Positions 43,931 through 52,844 are shown, numbered from the stretch's first letter. The stretch is 64,000 bases of DNA from Flavobacterium sp. 123 (GCF_003634825.1 NZ_RBXD01000001.1:1386501-1450500); one strand, 5' to 3'. Notes: a model not told the origin generated them from the letters alone. A program made the numbers and translations.

Positions 43931-46237
43931 ATGAAAAAGAGTCTTTTCTGTTTTCTACTGTTACTTTTTATCCAAATGGGTTTTGCCCAAAGTAATTTGT
44001 TGTGGAAAGGATATTTCTCTTATAATGAAATTAAAGATTTGACAGAATCACCAACTACCGTTTTTGCTGCCTCTGAAAACGCTCTTTTTTCTAAAAACAC
44101 AACTACAAATTTAATTAAAACGACGAATACTATTGATGGACTTTCGGGTCAGACTATTTCTTCTTTGTATTACAGTTCCTCCGTTAATAAAACCATAGTT
44201 GGATATGAAAATGGCTTACTTATAGTAATCAACGAAGCGGATGGAAGCATGCTTAAAGTAGTTGATATCATCAATAAAGAGCTTCCGCCAAATCTAAAAA
44301 AGATAAATTATTTCATGGAATTCGAAGGGATAATTTATGTTTCTTGTGATTTTGGAATAGTGCAGTTCAATCTGAATACTATGCAATTTGGAGACACGTA
44401 TTTTATTGGAGATAATGGCGCTGAAATACGAATAAATCAAACGGCTATTTTTGATGGATTTATTTATGCAGCAACAACTAACGGAATTAGAAGAGGTCGA
44501 ATAACCAATCAAAATTTAATTGATTTTAATCAATGGGAAACAATCGCTATTGGAAGTTGGTCAAATATTGAGGTTTTTTCAGAACAACTTCTTGCGGTTA
44601 ATACTTCTGGATTTATATTTAAGTACAATGCCAATTCAAATTCTTTTGTTGGATTGATGGGACTTTCTCAAGAAGTTTTGGATATGAGAGTAAAAGAAAA
44701 TAATTTGATTGTAACTACTTCAAATGCTGTTTTTGTTTACAATAGTCAAATGGCACTAGTGCGTAAAATAAATAGCAGCGGAGTAACGGAGAGCACTCTT
44801 TTTTTTACTTGTGCAACGCAAATTGGAGATGTTCTTTTTATTGGAACAAAAGAAAATGGTTTGTTTTCAACAACAATTTCGTCAACAACACCTTTTGAAA
44901 AAACAACCCCAATAGGGCCTTTAAGAAATAATGTTTTCTCAATTCAAGCCTCTTCATCAGCGCTTTGGGCTGTATTTGGAGGGTATTCGGGTGATTATAA
45001 TCCGTATACGTATTCAGGCAATGTAGGGCCTACATTTTATGGAATAAGCAAATATGCTGCTTCGGGCTGGTTGAATATTCCTTATGAACAAGTTTTAGGT
45101 GCAAGATCAATTTCTCGAATTACGGTCAATCCTAATAATGAAAATGAAATATATGCAAGTTCCTTTTTTTCAGGATTGTTAAAAATACAAAATGATGTTC
45201 CAACTGTTTTGTACAATCAAGACAATAGCGGACTAGAATCAATATCATTTCTTGGTCCAAATTACAAAGATGTTCGTATAAATGGAGCTGTTTTTGACAA
45301 ATCTGGAAATCTTTGGATGAATAATAGCCTTGTTCAAAATGGGCTAAAAGAATTGAAATCAAATGGGCAATGGCAAAGTTATTCTTTGGATGGTGTTTTA
45401 GATAAAAGTATAAATACCAGTATGGGAAGGATGATTATTGATAAAAATAATACCAAATGGTGGTGTACGAACACGGATGGAATTATTGCTTTTAACGAAA
45501 ATGGAAACGTTTTCAAAAAGATAACTTCAGGATCTAATTCAGGGAATTTGCCTTTTACAGACGCAAGAGCGTTAGCAATTGATAATAGAAATCAACTTTG
45601 GATTGGAACCACAAAAGGCTTGCGAATTTTATCTGATGTGAATGATTTTCAAACAGAAGATCAATTGACTACCGCGCCCATTATTATTCTAGAAGATAAT
45701 TTGGCGCAGGAACTATTATACGAACAATTTATTACGGATATTGTTGTTGATGGAGCGAATAATAAATGGATTGGAACTGCTGATTCTGGATTGTTTTTAG
45801 TTTCGCCAAACGGGCAAGAAACCAAGTATCATTTTACGGTAAATAATTCGCCTTTGCCAAGTAATATTATAAATGATATTGATATAAATAGTGCTACTGG
45901 AGAGGTTTTTATTGCTACCACCAAAGGGATGATTTCTTTCAAAGGAACAGCCACAATTGCCAGTGAAGACTTGAGTAATGTTTATGTTTATCCCAATCCG
46001 GTTCGGCCTGAATTTGAAGGGACGGTAAAAATTGCAGGCTTATTAAACAAAGCCAATATTAAAATCACCGATATCGAGGGGAATTTGGTTTATGAAACCA
46101 CTTCTGAAGGAGGAACAATTGAATGGGACACTACAGCTTTTGGCAAATATAAAGTTGCTTCTGGGGTGTATATGATTTTTATTTCGGCACAAGACGGAGT
46201 GGAAACCAAAGTAAAAAAAGTAATGATAATCAGATAA
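43931..46237 (+). CDS. porZ: PorZ-like protein: propeller domain plus type IX sorting domain
   Basis: A 768-residue exported protein starting at the ATG at 43931 (MKKSLFCFLLLLFIQMGFAQ); a frame-open codon at 43895 is rejected as a start because it precedes the signal peptide. The body is a beta-propeller of two-component-regulator type with repeating units such as LAIDNRNQLWIGTTKGLRIL and NNKWIGTADSGLFLV. The C-terminal 80 residues are a type IX secretion sorting domain (YVYPNPV...IKITDIEGNLVYE...SGVYMIFI). PorZ delivers anionic lipopolysaccharide to the PorU sortase so secreted proteins are attached to the cell surface. In flavobacteria it is next to recO, as here. Confidence 0.9.
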   Translation: MKKSLFCFLLLLFIQMGFAQSNLLWKGYFSYNEIKDLTESPTTVFAASENALFSKNTTTNLIKTTNTIDGLSGQTISSLYYSSSVNKTIVGYENGLLIVINEADGSMLKVVDIINKELPPNLKKINYFMEFEGIIYVSCDFGIVQFNLNTMQFGDTYFIGDNGAEIRINQTAIFDGFIYAATTNGIRRGRITNQNLIDFNQWETIAIGSWSNIEVFSEQLLAVNTSGFIFKYNANSNSFVGLMGLSQEVLDMRVKENNLIVTTSNAVFVYNSQMALVRKINSSGVTESTLFFTCATQIGDVLFIGTKENGLFSTTISSTTPFEKTTPIGPLRNNVFSIQASSSALWAVFGGYSGDYNPYTYSGNVGPTFYGISKYAASGWLNIPYEQVLGARSISRITVNPNNENEIYASSFFSGLLKIQNDVPTVLYNQDNSGLESISFLGPNYKDVRINGAVFDKSGNLWMNNSLVQNGLKELKSNGQWQSYSLDGVLDKSINTSMGRMIIDKNNTKWWCTNTDGIIAFNENGNVFKKITSGSNSGNLPFTDARALAIDNRNQLWIGTTKGLRILSDVNDFQTEDQLTTAPIIILEDNLAQELLYEQFITDIVVDGANNKWIGTADSGLFLVSPNGQETKYHFTVNNSPLPSNIINDIDINSATGEVFIATTKGMISFKGTATIASEDLSNVYVYPNPVRPEFEGTVKIAGLLNKANIKITDIEGNLVYETTSEGGTIEWDTTAFGKYKVASGVYMIFISAQDGVETKVKKVMIIR

Positions 46238-46250
46238 TTTAGAGGAATGA

Positions 46251-46290
46251 ATTTTTCAATCTTTAAATTTTTCAATCTTTAAATTAAAAT
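46251..46290. repeat. Octamer array between porZ and recO
   Basis: Five 8-mers ATTTTTCA, ATCTTTAA, ATTTTTCA, ATCTTTAA, ATTAAAAT in tandem. The first four are an exact 16-bp direct repeat. It ends just before the GTG start of recO. Confidence 0.7.
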
Positions 46291-46291
46291 T

Positions 46292-47005
46292 GTGCTCGTA
46301 AAAACTAAAGCTATCGTAATATCTTCGTTGAAATTTCAAGAAAAAAGCTTGATTGTAAAATGCTTTACACAATCGCATGGTTTGAAATCTTACTTTGTTC
46401 GCGATGCGTTTTCTTCGAGAAAATCAAATCAAAAAATCGCGTATTTTCAGCCCTTGAGTATTCTTGAAATCGAAGCGATTCACAAAAACAAAGGCACTTT
46501 GGAGAGTTTTAAAGAAATCAAAATAGCCGAACCTTTTCATTCCATTCACACGGATATTGTAAAGAGTACAATTGTGATGTTTATTTCTGAAATTTTGCAT
46601 CATTCGATTCATGAAGAAGAAAAAAATGAGTCACTTTTTACGTTTATTGAAACAGCGATGCATTGGCTGGATAATCATGACGAAATCACTAATTTTCATT
46701 TAATTCTACTTTTAGAAATTACAAAATATTTAGGGTTTTACCCCGATATTTCGGATATGGATATGCCTTTCTTCGAAATGACGGAAGGGATTTTTACTCC
46801 ATTTCATGCGATTAGTTCACTCACCGAACATGAAACCAATTTGTTCAGGAAACTGATTGATTTGAAATTTGAAAACGATCAAAAAACCTTTCATGTGATA
46901 GAAAGGCAAATTCTTTTAAAGGTATTAATTGATTATTACAGTTTTCATCTGGATGGATTCAAAAAACCAAAATCTTTAGACGTTTTAAAGGAAGTTTTCG
47001 CTTAA
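46292..47005 (+). CDS. recO: DNA repair protein RecO
   Basis: A 237-residue RecF-pathway recombination mediator. It begins with GTG at 46292; the N terminus LVKTKAIVISSLKFQEKSLIVKCFTQSHG is the standard RecO OB-fold opening and no ATG is available in that position. SYFVRDAFSSRKSNQKIAYFQPL near 33-55 and DKIAPHFLLL-like helical C-terminal region (HLILLLEITKYLGFYPDI near 141-158) fit. The zinc-binding cysteines of some RecO proteins are absent. It lies 54 bases after porZ and is probably read from the porZ transcript. Confidence 0.93.
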   Translation: MLVKTKAIVISSLKFQEKSLIVKCFTQSHGLKSYFVRDAFSSRKSNQKIAYFQPLSILEIEAIHKNKGTLESFKEIKIAEPFHSIHTDIVKSTIVMFISEILHHSIHEEEKNESLFTFIETAMHWLDNHDEITNFHLILLLEITKYLGFYPDISDMDMPFFEMTEGIFTPFHAISSLTEHETNLFRKLIDLKFENDQKTFHVIERQILLKVLIDYYSFHLDGFKKPKSLDVLKEVFA

Positions 47006-47103
47006 GATTCCAAAAAGTTAATTTTTATGTATTAATTGCGTAAAAAAATTACTCGTTTTTCTCTTTTTTCTTGCATCTTTTCTCTCATTTACTCAAAAAT
47101 CCT

Positions 47104-47111
47104 TACTTTCG
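47104..47111 (+). promoter_or_regulatory. Candidate -7 element for ileS
   Basis: TACTTTCG matches TAnnTTTG except at the seventh base, 24 bases before the ileS start. It is followed by GCACC, a common extension in flavobacterial promoters. Confidence 0.45.
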
Positions 47112-47135
47112 CACCTCGATTAAGAAAAGGATAAA

Positions 47136-50100
47136 ATGAGTACAAAATTTACTGAATACAAAGGACTTGACTTACCAGCTACGGCATCAGAAGTTCTTGA
47201 TTTTTGGAAGAAAGAAAACATATTTGAGAAAAGTGTAACCACTCGCGAAGGCAATCAGCCTTTCGTGTTTTTTGAAGGTCCGCCTTCGGCAAATGGATTG
47301 CCAGGAATACACCACGTAATGGCGCGCGCTATTAAAGATATTTTTTGTAGATATAAAACACAAAAAGGGTTCCAAGTGAAGCGTAAAGCGGGCTGGGATA
47401 CTCACGGATTGCCTGTTGAGCTAGGTACCGAAAAAGAATTAGGAATTACTAAAGAAGATATTGGGAAAAGCATTTCCATTGAAGAGTATAACGAAGCCTG
47501 TAAAAAAACAGTGATGCGTTACACGGATGTGTGGAATGATTTAACTGAAAAAATGGGCTATTGGGTTGATATGGAAGATCCATATGTTACCTATAAACCT
47601 AAATATATGGAAACGGTTTGGTGGCTTTTGAAACAAATCTATAATAAAGATTTGATGTACAAAGGATATACTATTCAGCCTTATTCTCCAAAAGCAGGAA
47701 CAGGTTTAAGTTCTCACGAAGTAAACCAACCAGGAAGTTATCGTGATGTAACGGATACAACCGTTGTGGCTCAATTCCTTACCCCGACCCTCTCCAAAGG
47801 AGAGGGAGACGAGACTGAAAATACAATAATAAAAGCATTCGAACTCAACTCCCTCTCCTTTGGAGAGGGTCGGGGTGAGGACTTTTATTTCTTAGCTTGG
47901 ACGACAACACCTTGGACTTTGCCAAGTAATACAGCTTTGACCGTTGGGCCAAAAATTGATTATGTTTTGGTTAAAACGTTCAATCAATACACTTTCCTTC
48001 CGTCAAACGTGATTTTGGCGAAAAACTTAGTTGGAAAACAATTCGCAAAAGGATTTTTCCCAAGCTCAGAAGCTGCAGATTTTGAAAATTTCAAAGCAGG
48101 AGACAAGAAAATTCCATACCAAATCCTAGCAGAATGCAAAGGAGCGGATTTAGTTGGGATTCGTTACGAACAATTATTACCGTTTGCTTTACCATACCAA
48201 AATCAAGAGAATGCATTCAGAGTAATTTCTGGAGATTTTGTTACTACAGAAGATGGAACAGGAATTGTACATACTGCTCCAACTTTTGGTGCAGATGATG
48301 CAAAAGTAGCTAAAGAAGCTACTCCTGAAGTACCGCCAATGTTAGTTTTAGATGAAAATGGCACGCCAGTTCCGTTAGTAGATTTACAAGGAAAATTCAC
48401 TTCGCACATGGGTGAATATGCTGGTAAATATGTCAAAAATGAATATTATAACGAAGGCGAAGCGCCAGAACGTTCTATAGATGTGGAACTTGCCATTCGA
48501 TTAAAAGAAGAAAATAAAGCTTTCAAAGTAGAGAAATACGTGCACAGTTATCCGCATTGTTGGAGAACAGACAAGCCTATTTTATACTATCCGCTAGATT
48601 CTTGGTTTATAAAAATCACAGAAGTTAGAGATAGAATGTTTGATTTGAACGAATCAATTAACTGGAAGCCAAAAGCAACTGGTGAAGGTCGTTTTGGGAA
48701 TTGGTTGAAAAATGCCAACGACTGGAATTTATCTCGTTCAAGATATTGGGGAATTCCATTACCAATTTGGAGAACTGAAGACAAACAAGAAGAAATTCTG
48801 ATAGGTTCAGTTGAAGAATTATACAACGAAATTGAAAAATCTATAGCGGCAGGATTTCAAACTACGAATCCTTTTAAAGGGTTTGAAATTGGAAACATGG
48901 ATGAAAGCAATTATGATTTAATTGATTTACATAAAAATGTTGTCGATGAAATTACTTTAGTTTCTGCTTCAGGTAAGCCAATGAAACGCGAGGCTGATTT
49001 GATTGACGTTTGGTTTGACTCTGGTTCAATGCCTTATGCACAATGGCATTATCCTTTTGAAAACAAAGATAAAATTGACGGAAACAAAGATTTTCCAGCT
49101 GATTTTATTGCCGAAGGAGTCGATCAAACCCGTGGTTGGTTTTATACTTTACATGCTATTGGAACTTTAGTTTTTGATAAGATTGCCTACAAAAATGTGG
49201 TTTCTAACGGATTAGTTTTGGACAAAAACGGACAAAAAATGTCCAAACGTTTAGGTAATGCGGCAGATCCATTTGAAACATTGGCAGAATATGGACCGGA
49301 TGCTACGCGTTGGTACATGATTTCAAATGCAAATCCTTGGGATAATTTAAAATTTGATTTAGAAGGAATCGCTGAGGTCCGCAGAAAATTCTTTGGAACT
49401 TTATACAATACGTATTCGTTCTTTAGTTTATATGCTAATATTGATGGTTTCAAATACGATGAGGCAGAAATTCCTTTGAGTGAAAGACCAGAAATCGACC
49501 AATGGATTATTTCAGAATTGAATACTTTGATAAAAGATGTTGATAGCTACTATGCCGATTATGAGCCTACAAAAGCAGCTCGTGCTATTTCAGATTTTGT
49601 ACAAGAAAATTTAAGTAATTGGTACGTTCGTTTGTGTCGTCGTCGTTTCTGGAAGGGTGATTATGCACAAGATAAAATTGCTGCTTATCAAACATTATAT
49701 ACGTGTTTATTAAGCATAAGTAAATTGAGTGCTCCTATTGCTCCATTTTTTATGGATAAACTTTACAGAGACTTAACACAGGCAACACAGACTGAGAAAT
49801 TTGATAGTGTACATTTGGCCGAGTTTCCAAAATACGTTGAAAACTTTGTTGATAAATCTTTGGAGAGTAAAATGCAGAAAGCGCAAACTATTTCATCACT
49901 AGTTTTATCACTGCGTAAAAAGGAAATGATTAAGGTACGTCAACCCTTGCAAAAGGTAATGATTCCAGTACTTGACGAGAATCAAAGGGCAGAAATCGAA
50001 GCGGTTTCTGACTTGATAAAAGCGGAGGTAAATGTTAAGGAAATAGTACTTTTGGATGATGCTTCAGGTGTTTTAGTGAAACAGATAAAACCAAATTTCA

Positions 50101-50594
50101 AAGCACTTGGACCTCGTTTCGGAAAAGATATGGGTCTGATTTCCAAAGAGATACAATCTTTATCTAAAGATCAGATTAATAAGTTAGATAAGGAAGGTAG
50201 CTTAGTCATTGTTATTGCTGGAAATGATGTAACTTTAACATTAGAAGATGTTGAAATAACATCACAAGATATTGAAGGATGGTTAGTGGCAAATTCTAAC
50301 GGAATTACGGTAGCTCTTGATATTACTATCAGTCCTGAATTGAAGCAAGAAGGAATTGCAAGAGAGTTAGTAAATAGAATTCAGAATATCCGTAAGGACT
50401 CAGGATTTGAAGTTACAGATAAAATAAAGGTGTATTTACAAAATAATGCTATATTGCAAGAAGCTGTAAATGCAAATGAAGATTATATTAAATCAGAAAC
50501 ACTTACAGAAATATTAGTTTTTGAAGAGAATATAGCAGATAGTTTAGAAATAGAATTTGACGAAATAAAAACAAGAATAGCAATCACTAAATAA
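47136..50594 (+). CDS. ileS: Isoleucine-tRNA ligase with an in-frame palindromic-element insert
   Basis: A 1152-residue class I aminoacyl-tRNA synthetase. The nucleotide-binding HxxH motif is in PGIHHVMARA near 53-62, the editing (CP1) region begins with YFLAWTTTPWTLPSNTALTV near 251-270, the KMSKR catalytic loop is in DKNGQKMSKRLGN near 698-710, and a C-terminal tRNA-binding domain follows. The protein has a segment at residues 215-249, between TTVVAQF and FYFLAWTTTPW, encoded by the G+C-rich palindrome at 47777-47880; this text (TLSKGEG, then SLSFGEGRGED) does not look like IleS. No stop or frameshift results. The Bacteroidota enzymes are usually near 1130 residues, so about 20 residues extra fit an insertion, partly at the cost of the native loop. 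Confidence 0.97.
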   Translation: MSTKFTEYKGLDLPATASEVLDFWKKENIFEKSVTTREGNQPFVFFEGPPSANGLPGIHHVMARAIKDIFCRYKTQKGFQVKRKAGWDTHGLPVELGTEKELGITKEDIGKSISIEEYNEACKKTVMRYTDVWNDLTEKMGYWVDMEDPYVTYKPKYMETVWWLLKQIYNKDLMYKGYTIQPYSPKAGTGLSSHEVNQPGSYRDVTDTTVVAQFLTPTLSKGEGDETENTIIKAFELNSLSFGEGRGEDFYFLAWTTTPWTLPSNTALTVGPKIDYVLVKTFNQYTFLPSNVILAKNLVGKQFAKGFFPSSEAADFENFKAGDKKIPYQILAECKGADLVGIRYEQLLPFALPYQNQENAFRVISGDFVTTEDGTGIVHTAPTFGADDAKVAKEATPEVPPMLVLDENGTPVPLVDLQGKFTSHMGEYAGKYVKNEYYNEGEAPERSIDVELAIRLKEENKAFKVEKYVHSYPHCWRTDKPILYYPLDSWFIKITEVRDRMFDLNESINWKPKATGEGRFGNWLKNANDWNLSRSRYWGIPLPIWRTEDKQEEILIGSVEELYNEIEKSIAAGFQTTNPFKGFEIGNMDESNYDLIDLHKNVVDEITLVSASGKPMKREADLIDVWFDSGSMPYAQWHYPFENKDKIDGNKDFPADFIAEGVDQTRGWFYTLHAIGTLVFDKIAYKNVVSNGLVLDKNGQKMSKRLGNAADPFETLAEYGPDATRWYMISNANPWDNLKFDLEGIAEVRRKFFGTLYNTYSFFSLYANIDGFKYDEAEIPLSERPEIDQWIISELNTLIKDVDSYYADYEPTKAARAISDFVQENLSNWYVRLCRRRFWKGDYAQDKIAAYQTLYTCLLSISKLSAPIAPFFMDKLYRDLTQATQTEKFDSVHLAEFPKYVENFVDKSLESKMQKAQTISSLVLSLRKKEMIKVRQPLQKVMIPVLDENQRAEIEAVSDLIKAEVNVKEIVLLDDASGVLVKQIKPNFKALGPRFGKDMGLISKEIQSLSKDQINKLDKEGSLVIVIAGNDVTLTLEDVEITSQDIEGWLVANSNGITVALDITISPELKQEGIARELVNRIQNIRKDSGFEVTDKIKVYLQNNAILQEAVNANEDYIKSETLTEILVFEENIADSLEIEFDEIKTRIAITK
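47777..47880. repeat. REP/BIME-like double palindrome inserted in frame in ileS
   Basis: Two 32-nt arms (47777-47808 and 47849-47880) are reverse complements at 31 of 32 positions, separated by 40 bases. Each arm itself contains an 8-bp hairpin: CCCTCTCC-AAA-GGAGAGGG on the left and CCCTCTCC-TTT-GGAGAGGG on the right. The left arm has 20 G/C in 32 bases, far above the surrounding AT-rich gene. The design (two inverted hairpins around a spacer) is that of bacterial interspersed mosaic elements. The peptides it encodes (LSKGEG, LSFGEGRGE) are, from memory, common in proteins annotated from many bacteria, as expected for a mobile palindrome read in different genes. Confidence 0.85.
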
Positions 50595-50601
50595 TTTAGT
50601 T

Positions 50602-50982
50602 ATGGTAGATGAAATGACAAGATACTCTGATGCAGATTTAGCAGAGTTCAAAGAGATAATCCTTAAAAAAATTCAAAAAGCACAAGCAGATTTAGATTTA
50701 ATCAAAAGTGCTTATATGAATGATTTGAATAATGGGACGGACGACACTTCACCTACTTTTAAAGCTTTTGAAGAAGGAAGCGAAACGATGTCGAAAGAAG
50801 CTAATTCACAATTAGCAATCCGTCAAGAGAAATTCATTCGTGATTTGAAGAATGCACTTTTCCGTGTTGAGAATAAAACCTACGGAATTTGCAAAGTAAC
50901 AGGTAAATTAATCGGCAAAGAAAGATTAAAAATCGTTCCTCATGCTACAATGAGTATTGAAGCTAAAAATTTACAACGATAA
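50602..50982 (+). CDS. DksA/TraR family protein with a degenerate zinc finger
   Basis: A 126-residue protein with the DksA layout: N-terminal coiled-coil (KEIILKKIQKAQADLDLIKSAYMND near 16-40, DTSPTFKAFEEGSETMSKEANSQLAIRQEKFIRDLKNALFRVENKTYGICKVTGKLI) and a C-terminal finger. The usual zinc set is four Cys; here only one Cys is left in the region YGICKVTGKLIGKERL, so metal binding is unlikely. Such Cys-poor versions are common in Bacteroidota. DksA relatives bind the RNA polymerase secondary channel and modulate transcription with ppGpp. It is 7 bases after ileS and read from the same promoter. Confidence 0.85.
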   Translation: MVDEMTRYSDADLAEFKEIILKKIQKAQADLDLIKSAYMNDLNNGTDDTSPTFKAFEEGSETMSKEANSQLAIRQEKFIRDLKNALFRVENKTYGICKVTGKLIGKERLKIVPHATMSIEAKNLQR

Positions 50983-51004
50983 TCAACTTTGTTATCTAAT
51001 AATT

Positions 51005-51030
51005 AACGCTCCGTTGGGAGCGTTTTTTTT
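51005..51030 (+). terminator. Terminator after the DksA-like gene
   Basis: AACGCTCC (51005-51012) and GGAGCGTT (51017-51024) with a GTTG loop form a perfect 8-bp stem followed by T6. Confidence 0.85.
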
Positions 51031-51041
51031 GATTTAATTGC

Positions 51042-51049
51042 TATTTTTG
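51042..51049 (+). promoter_or_regulatory. -7 promoter element for lspA
   Basis: TATTTTTG is a perfect TAnnTTTG match just after the terminator and 18 bases before the ATG at 51068. Confidence 0.6.
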
Positions 51050-51067
51050 CCCATTAAATTTTATAAA

Positions 51068-51670
51068 ATGTCATTACGAAAAGCGTATCTCCTTATTTTT
51101 ATTATATTAATTGTTGATCAAGCATCCAAAATCTATATAAAAACAAATTTTATTTTAGGTGAAGAAGTTGAGGTCTTCAAATGGTTTAAGATTCTTTTTA
51201 TTGAAAATGAAGGAATGGCTTGGGGGACAAAAATCCCTGGAGTTTATGGAAAATTATTTCTTACTCTTTTTAGATTAGCGGCAGTTTCTGGTATTGGATA
51301 TTGGTTGTGGGATTCTGTTGAAAGAAAACACAGTTCGAACTACTTAATTGTATCTATTGCATTAATTTTTGCAGGAGCTTTTGGTAATATAATTGACTCT
51401 GTTTTCTACGGAGTTATCTTCGATGATAGCCACCAACAATTAGCCACATTATTTGCTGAAAAGCCTTATGGAACATGGTTTCATGGTCAGGTGGTCGATT
51501 TGTTTTATTTCCCTTTTGTTAAAGACTATCCTATGCCTGATTGGGTTCCTTTTATAGGAGGAAGACCTTTTACCTTTTTTAATGCTATTTTTAACGTAGC
51601 GGACATGTCTATTTCGACAGGAGTTGGGATATTAATTTTCTTCAATAAAAAGGCGTTTCACAAACATTAA
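51068..51670 (+). CDS. lspA: Lipoprotein signal peptidase (signal peptidase II)
   Basis: A 200-residue inner-membrane aspartic protease that cleaves prolipoprotein signals after lipidation. The start is the ATG at 51068 (MSLRKAYLLIFIILI). Four hydrophobic segments are seen. The catalytic aspartates are in GAFGNIIDSVFYG near 103-115 and FNAIFNVADMSISTGV near 175-190. The N-terminal DQASKIYIKTNF is typical. Two large extracytoplasmic loops make it longer than E. coli LspA (164), a common feature in Bacteroidota. Its substrates in the window include several predicted lipoproteins. Confidence 0.95.
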   Translation: MSLRKAYLLIFIILIVDQASKIYIKTNFILGEEVEVFKWFKILFIENEGMAWGTKIPGVYGKLFLTLFRLAAVSGIGYWLWDSVERKHSSNYLIVSIALIFAGAFGNIIDSVFYGVIFDDSHQQLATLFAEKPYGTWFHGQVVDLFYFPFVKDYPMPDWVPFIGGRPFTFFNAIFNVADMSISTGVGILIFFNKKAFHKH

Positions 51671-51691
51671 TTCAATCAAATTATAACCTAT

Positions 51692-51728
51692 AAAAAAGAC
51701 CTATTTCAGTTTTGAATAGGTCTTTTTT
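51692..51728. terminator. Bidirectional terminator after lspA
   Basis: AAAAAAGACCTATT (51692-51705) and AATAGGTCTTTTTT (51715-51728) form a perfect 14-bp stem, between convergent lspA and the next gene. Confidence 0.9.
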
Positions 51729-51758
51729 ATTTTGTGCTGTAATGGATTGAATAAAAAG

Positions 51759-52169
51759 TTATTGATTGTAAAAACTTTTTACTTTCGAAGCAATTTGATT
51801 TATTGTCATCTTATCCGAAGTTTCAACTGCTTTTAATTTTCCAGGAGCAATTAAATTACCGTCTTGAATTATTCGCTCTAATCTTGTTTTGGTTTCTCCA
51901 GGTCCAAAAAAATACAATTCATCAGATTTTTTTACATAGTCAAGAACTTTTTTTATAAAAAAATCAAGTTCCTCTTTTTCTCTTGCATCAAATTTACTTT
52001 CGCTGTTACTATGATGACTACCAGAAAAAGTTCCTTTATTTCCTTCCTTATTGTGATATACGCTGTTTTCTACTTCAGAATCTATTTCGGAAATTTTTTC
52101 TTTACCACCGTCAAGGGAAACAATTATTGCTTTTGAGGTGTCTATCCAAATGCCAGTTTGTTTTTTCAT
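51759..52169 (-). CDS. Uncharacterised small protein
   Basis: A 136-residue soluble protein, beginning GIWIDTSKAIIVSLDG, with ending blocks LYFFGPGETKTRLERII near 84-100 and KLKAVETSDKMTINQIASKVKSFY near 112-135. This layout recalls the release-factor-like (eRF1 domain 3) family of small bacterial proteins, but the resemblance is weak and not certain. The middle part (residues 40-65) is Ser/Asn/His-rich. It is in a patch of small genes with no known function. Confidence 0.55.
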   Translation of the reverse strand: MKKQTGIWIDTSKAIIVSLDGGKEKISEIDSEVENSVYHNKEGNKGTFSGSHHSNSESKFDAREKEELDFFIKKVLDYVKKSDELYFFGPGETKTRLERIIQDGNLIAPGKLKAVETSDKMTINQIASKVKSFYNQ

Positions 52170-52240
52170 GTCTTTATTTTTTAAAAGTTAAAGTGAAATA
52201 TTTTCAAACATTTTATGATATGGGGAGGATTGTAACTTAT

Positions 52241-52651
52241 TTAATTGTAGTCTAGTAGGAGCATTCCCAGTTGACTTACTAAAACGTGTTCTGATTTATT
52301 TTTTCCTGAAAAAGAGGTTGCAATTGCGTTTGCTGTTTTTAGTATTAAGTCATTTACTTCTTTTGTAAATAAGCTTTTGTGTTCATTTCTGAAGCTTTTA
52401 AAATCAGAAAATACAAGTTCAGAATTCCATTTATTTGCTTCGAGCCAATCAAAAACAATTTCGATTTGGTAGGCTGTATCGTCTCCAAATTCATTAAAAG
52501 TATTTTCTAATAGTAGCCATTCGTTTTTGACAATTTCTTTAAGTTGCTCAATTTCTACTTTTTGAACAATTTTATCTACGGCTGCAATGCAATAAAATAC
52601 TCTTCCTAAATGTTCGTAGAAACGAATCATTGTTTGGTGTGAAGGTTTCAT
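52241..52651 (-). CDS. Uncharacterised acidic helical protein (possibly TerB-like)
   Basis: A 136-residue protein without signal or membrane segment, all-helical by composition. The arrangement AAVDKIVQKVEIEQLKEIVKNEWL near 23-46 and the C-terminal ATAFSGK-like text (ATSFSGKNKSEHVLVSQLGMLL near 111-132) recall TerB-type stress-related proteins, but I would not assert homology. It lies 71 bases upstream of the other small gene on the same strand and may be cotranscribed with it. Confidence 0.5.
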   Translation of the reverse strand: MKPSHQTMIRFYEHLGRVFYCIAAVDKIVQKVEIEQLKEIVKNEWLLLENTFNEFGDDTAYQIEIVFDWLEANKWNSELVFSDFKSFRNEHKSLFTKEVNDLILKTANAIATSFSGKNKSEHVLVSQLGMLLLDYN

Positions 52652-52790
52652 TTTTTTAAACTTTAGCTAAAAAGATAACACATAAATTTACAACAAAATA
52701 ATCAATCTTGTTTCTGAATTCCTGTTTTTTCTTTGAAGAATTCTAAATTTAATGAAATGTAATTATTTGGTTTTCAGTTTTAAAGAAATA

Positions 52791-52826
52791 AAAAAGAGGA
52801 TGTCACATTAGCGGCATCCTCTTTTT
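52791..52826 (-). terminator. Terminator after the carboxylesterase gene
   Basis: AAAAAGAGGATG (52791-52802) and CATCCTCTTTTT (52815-52826) form a perfect 12-bp stem; on the minus strand it follows the esterase stop and is followed by T-rich text. Confidence 0.9.
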
Positions 52827-52844
52827 TTTAACTGTTCTTAAAAA

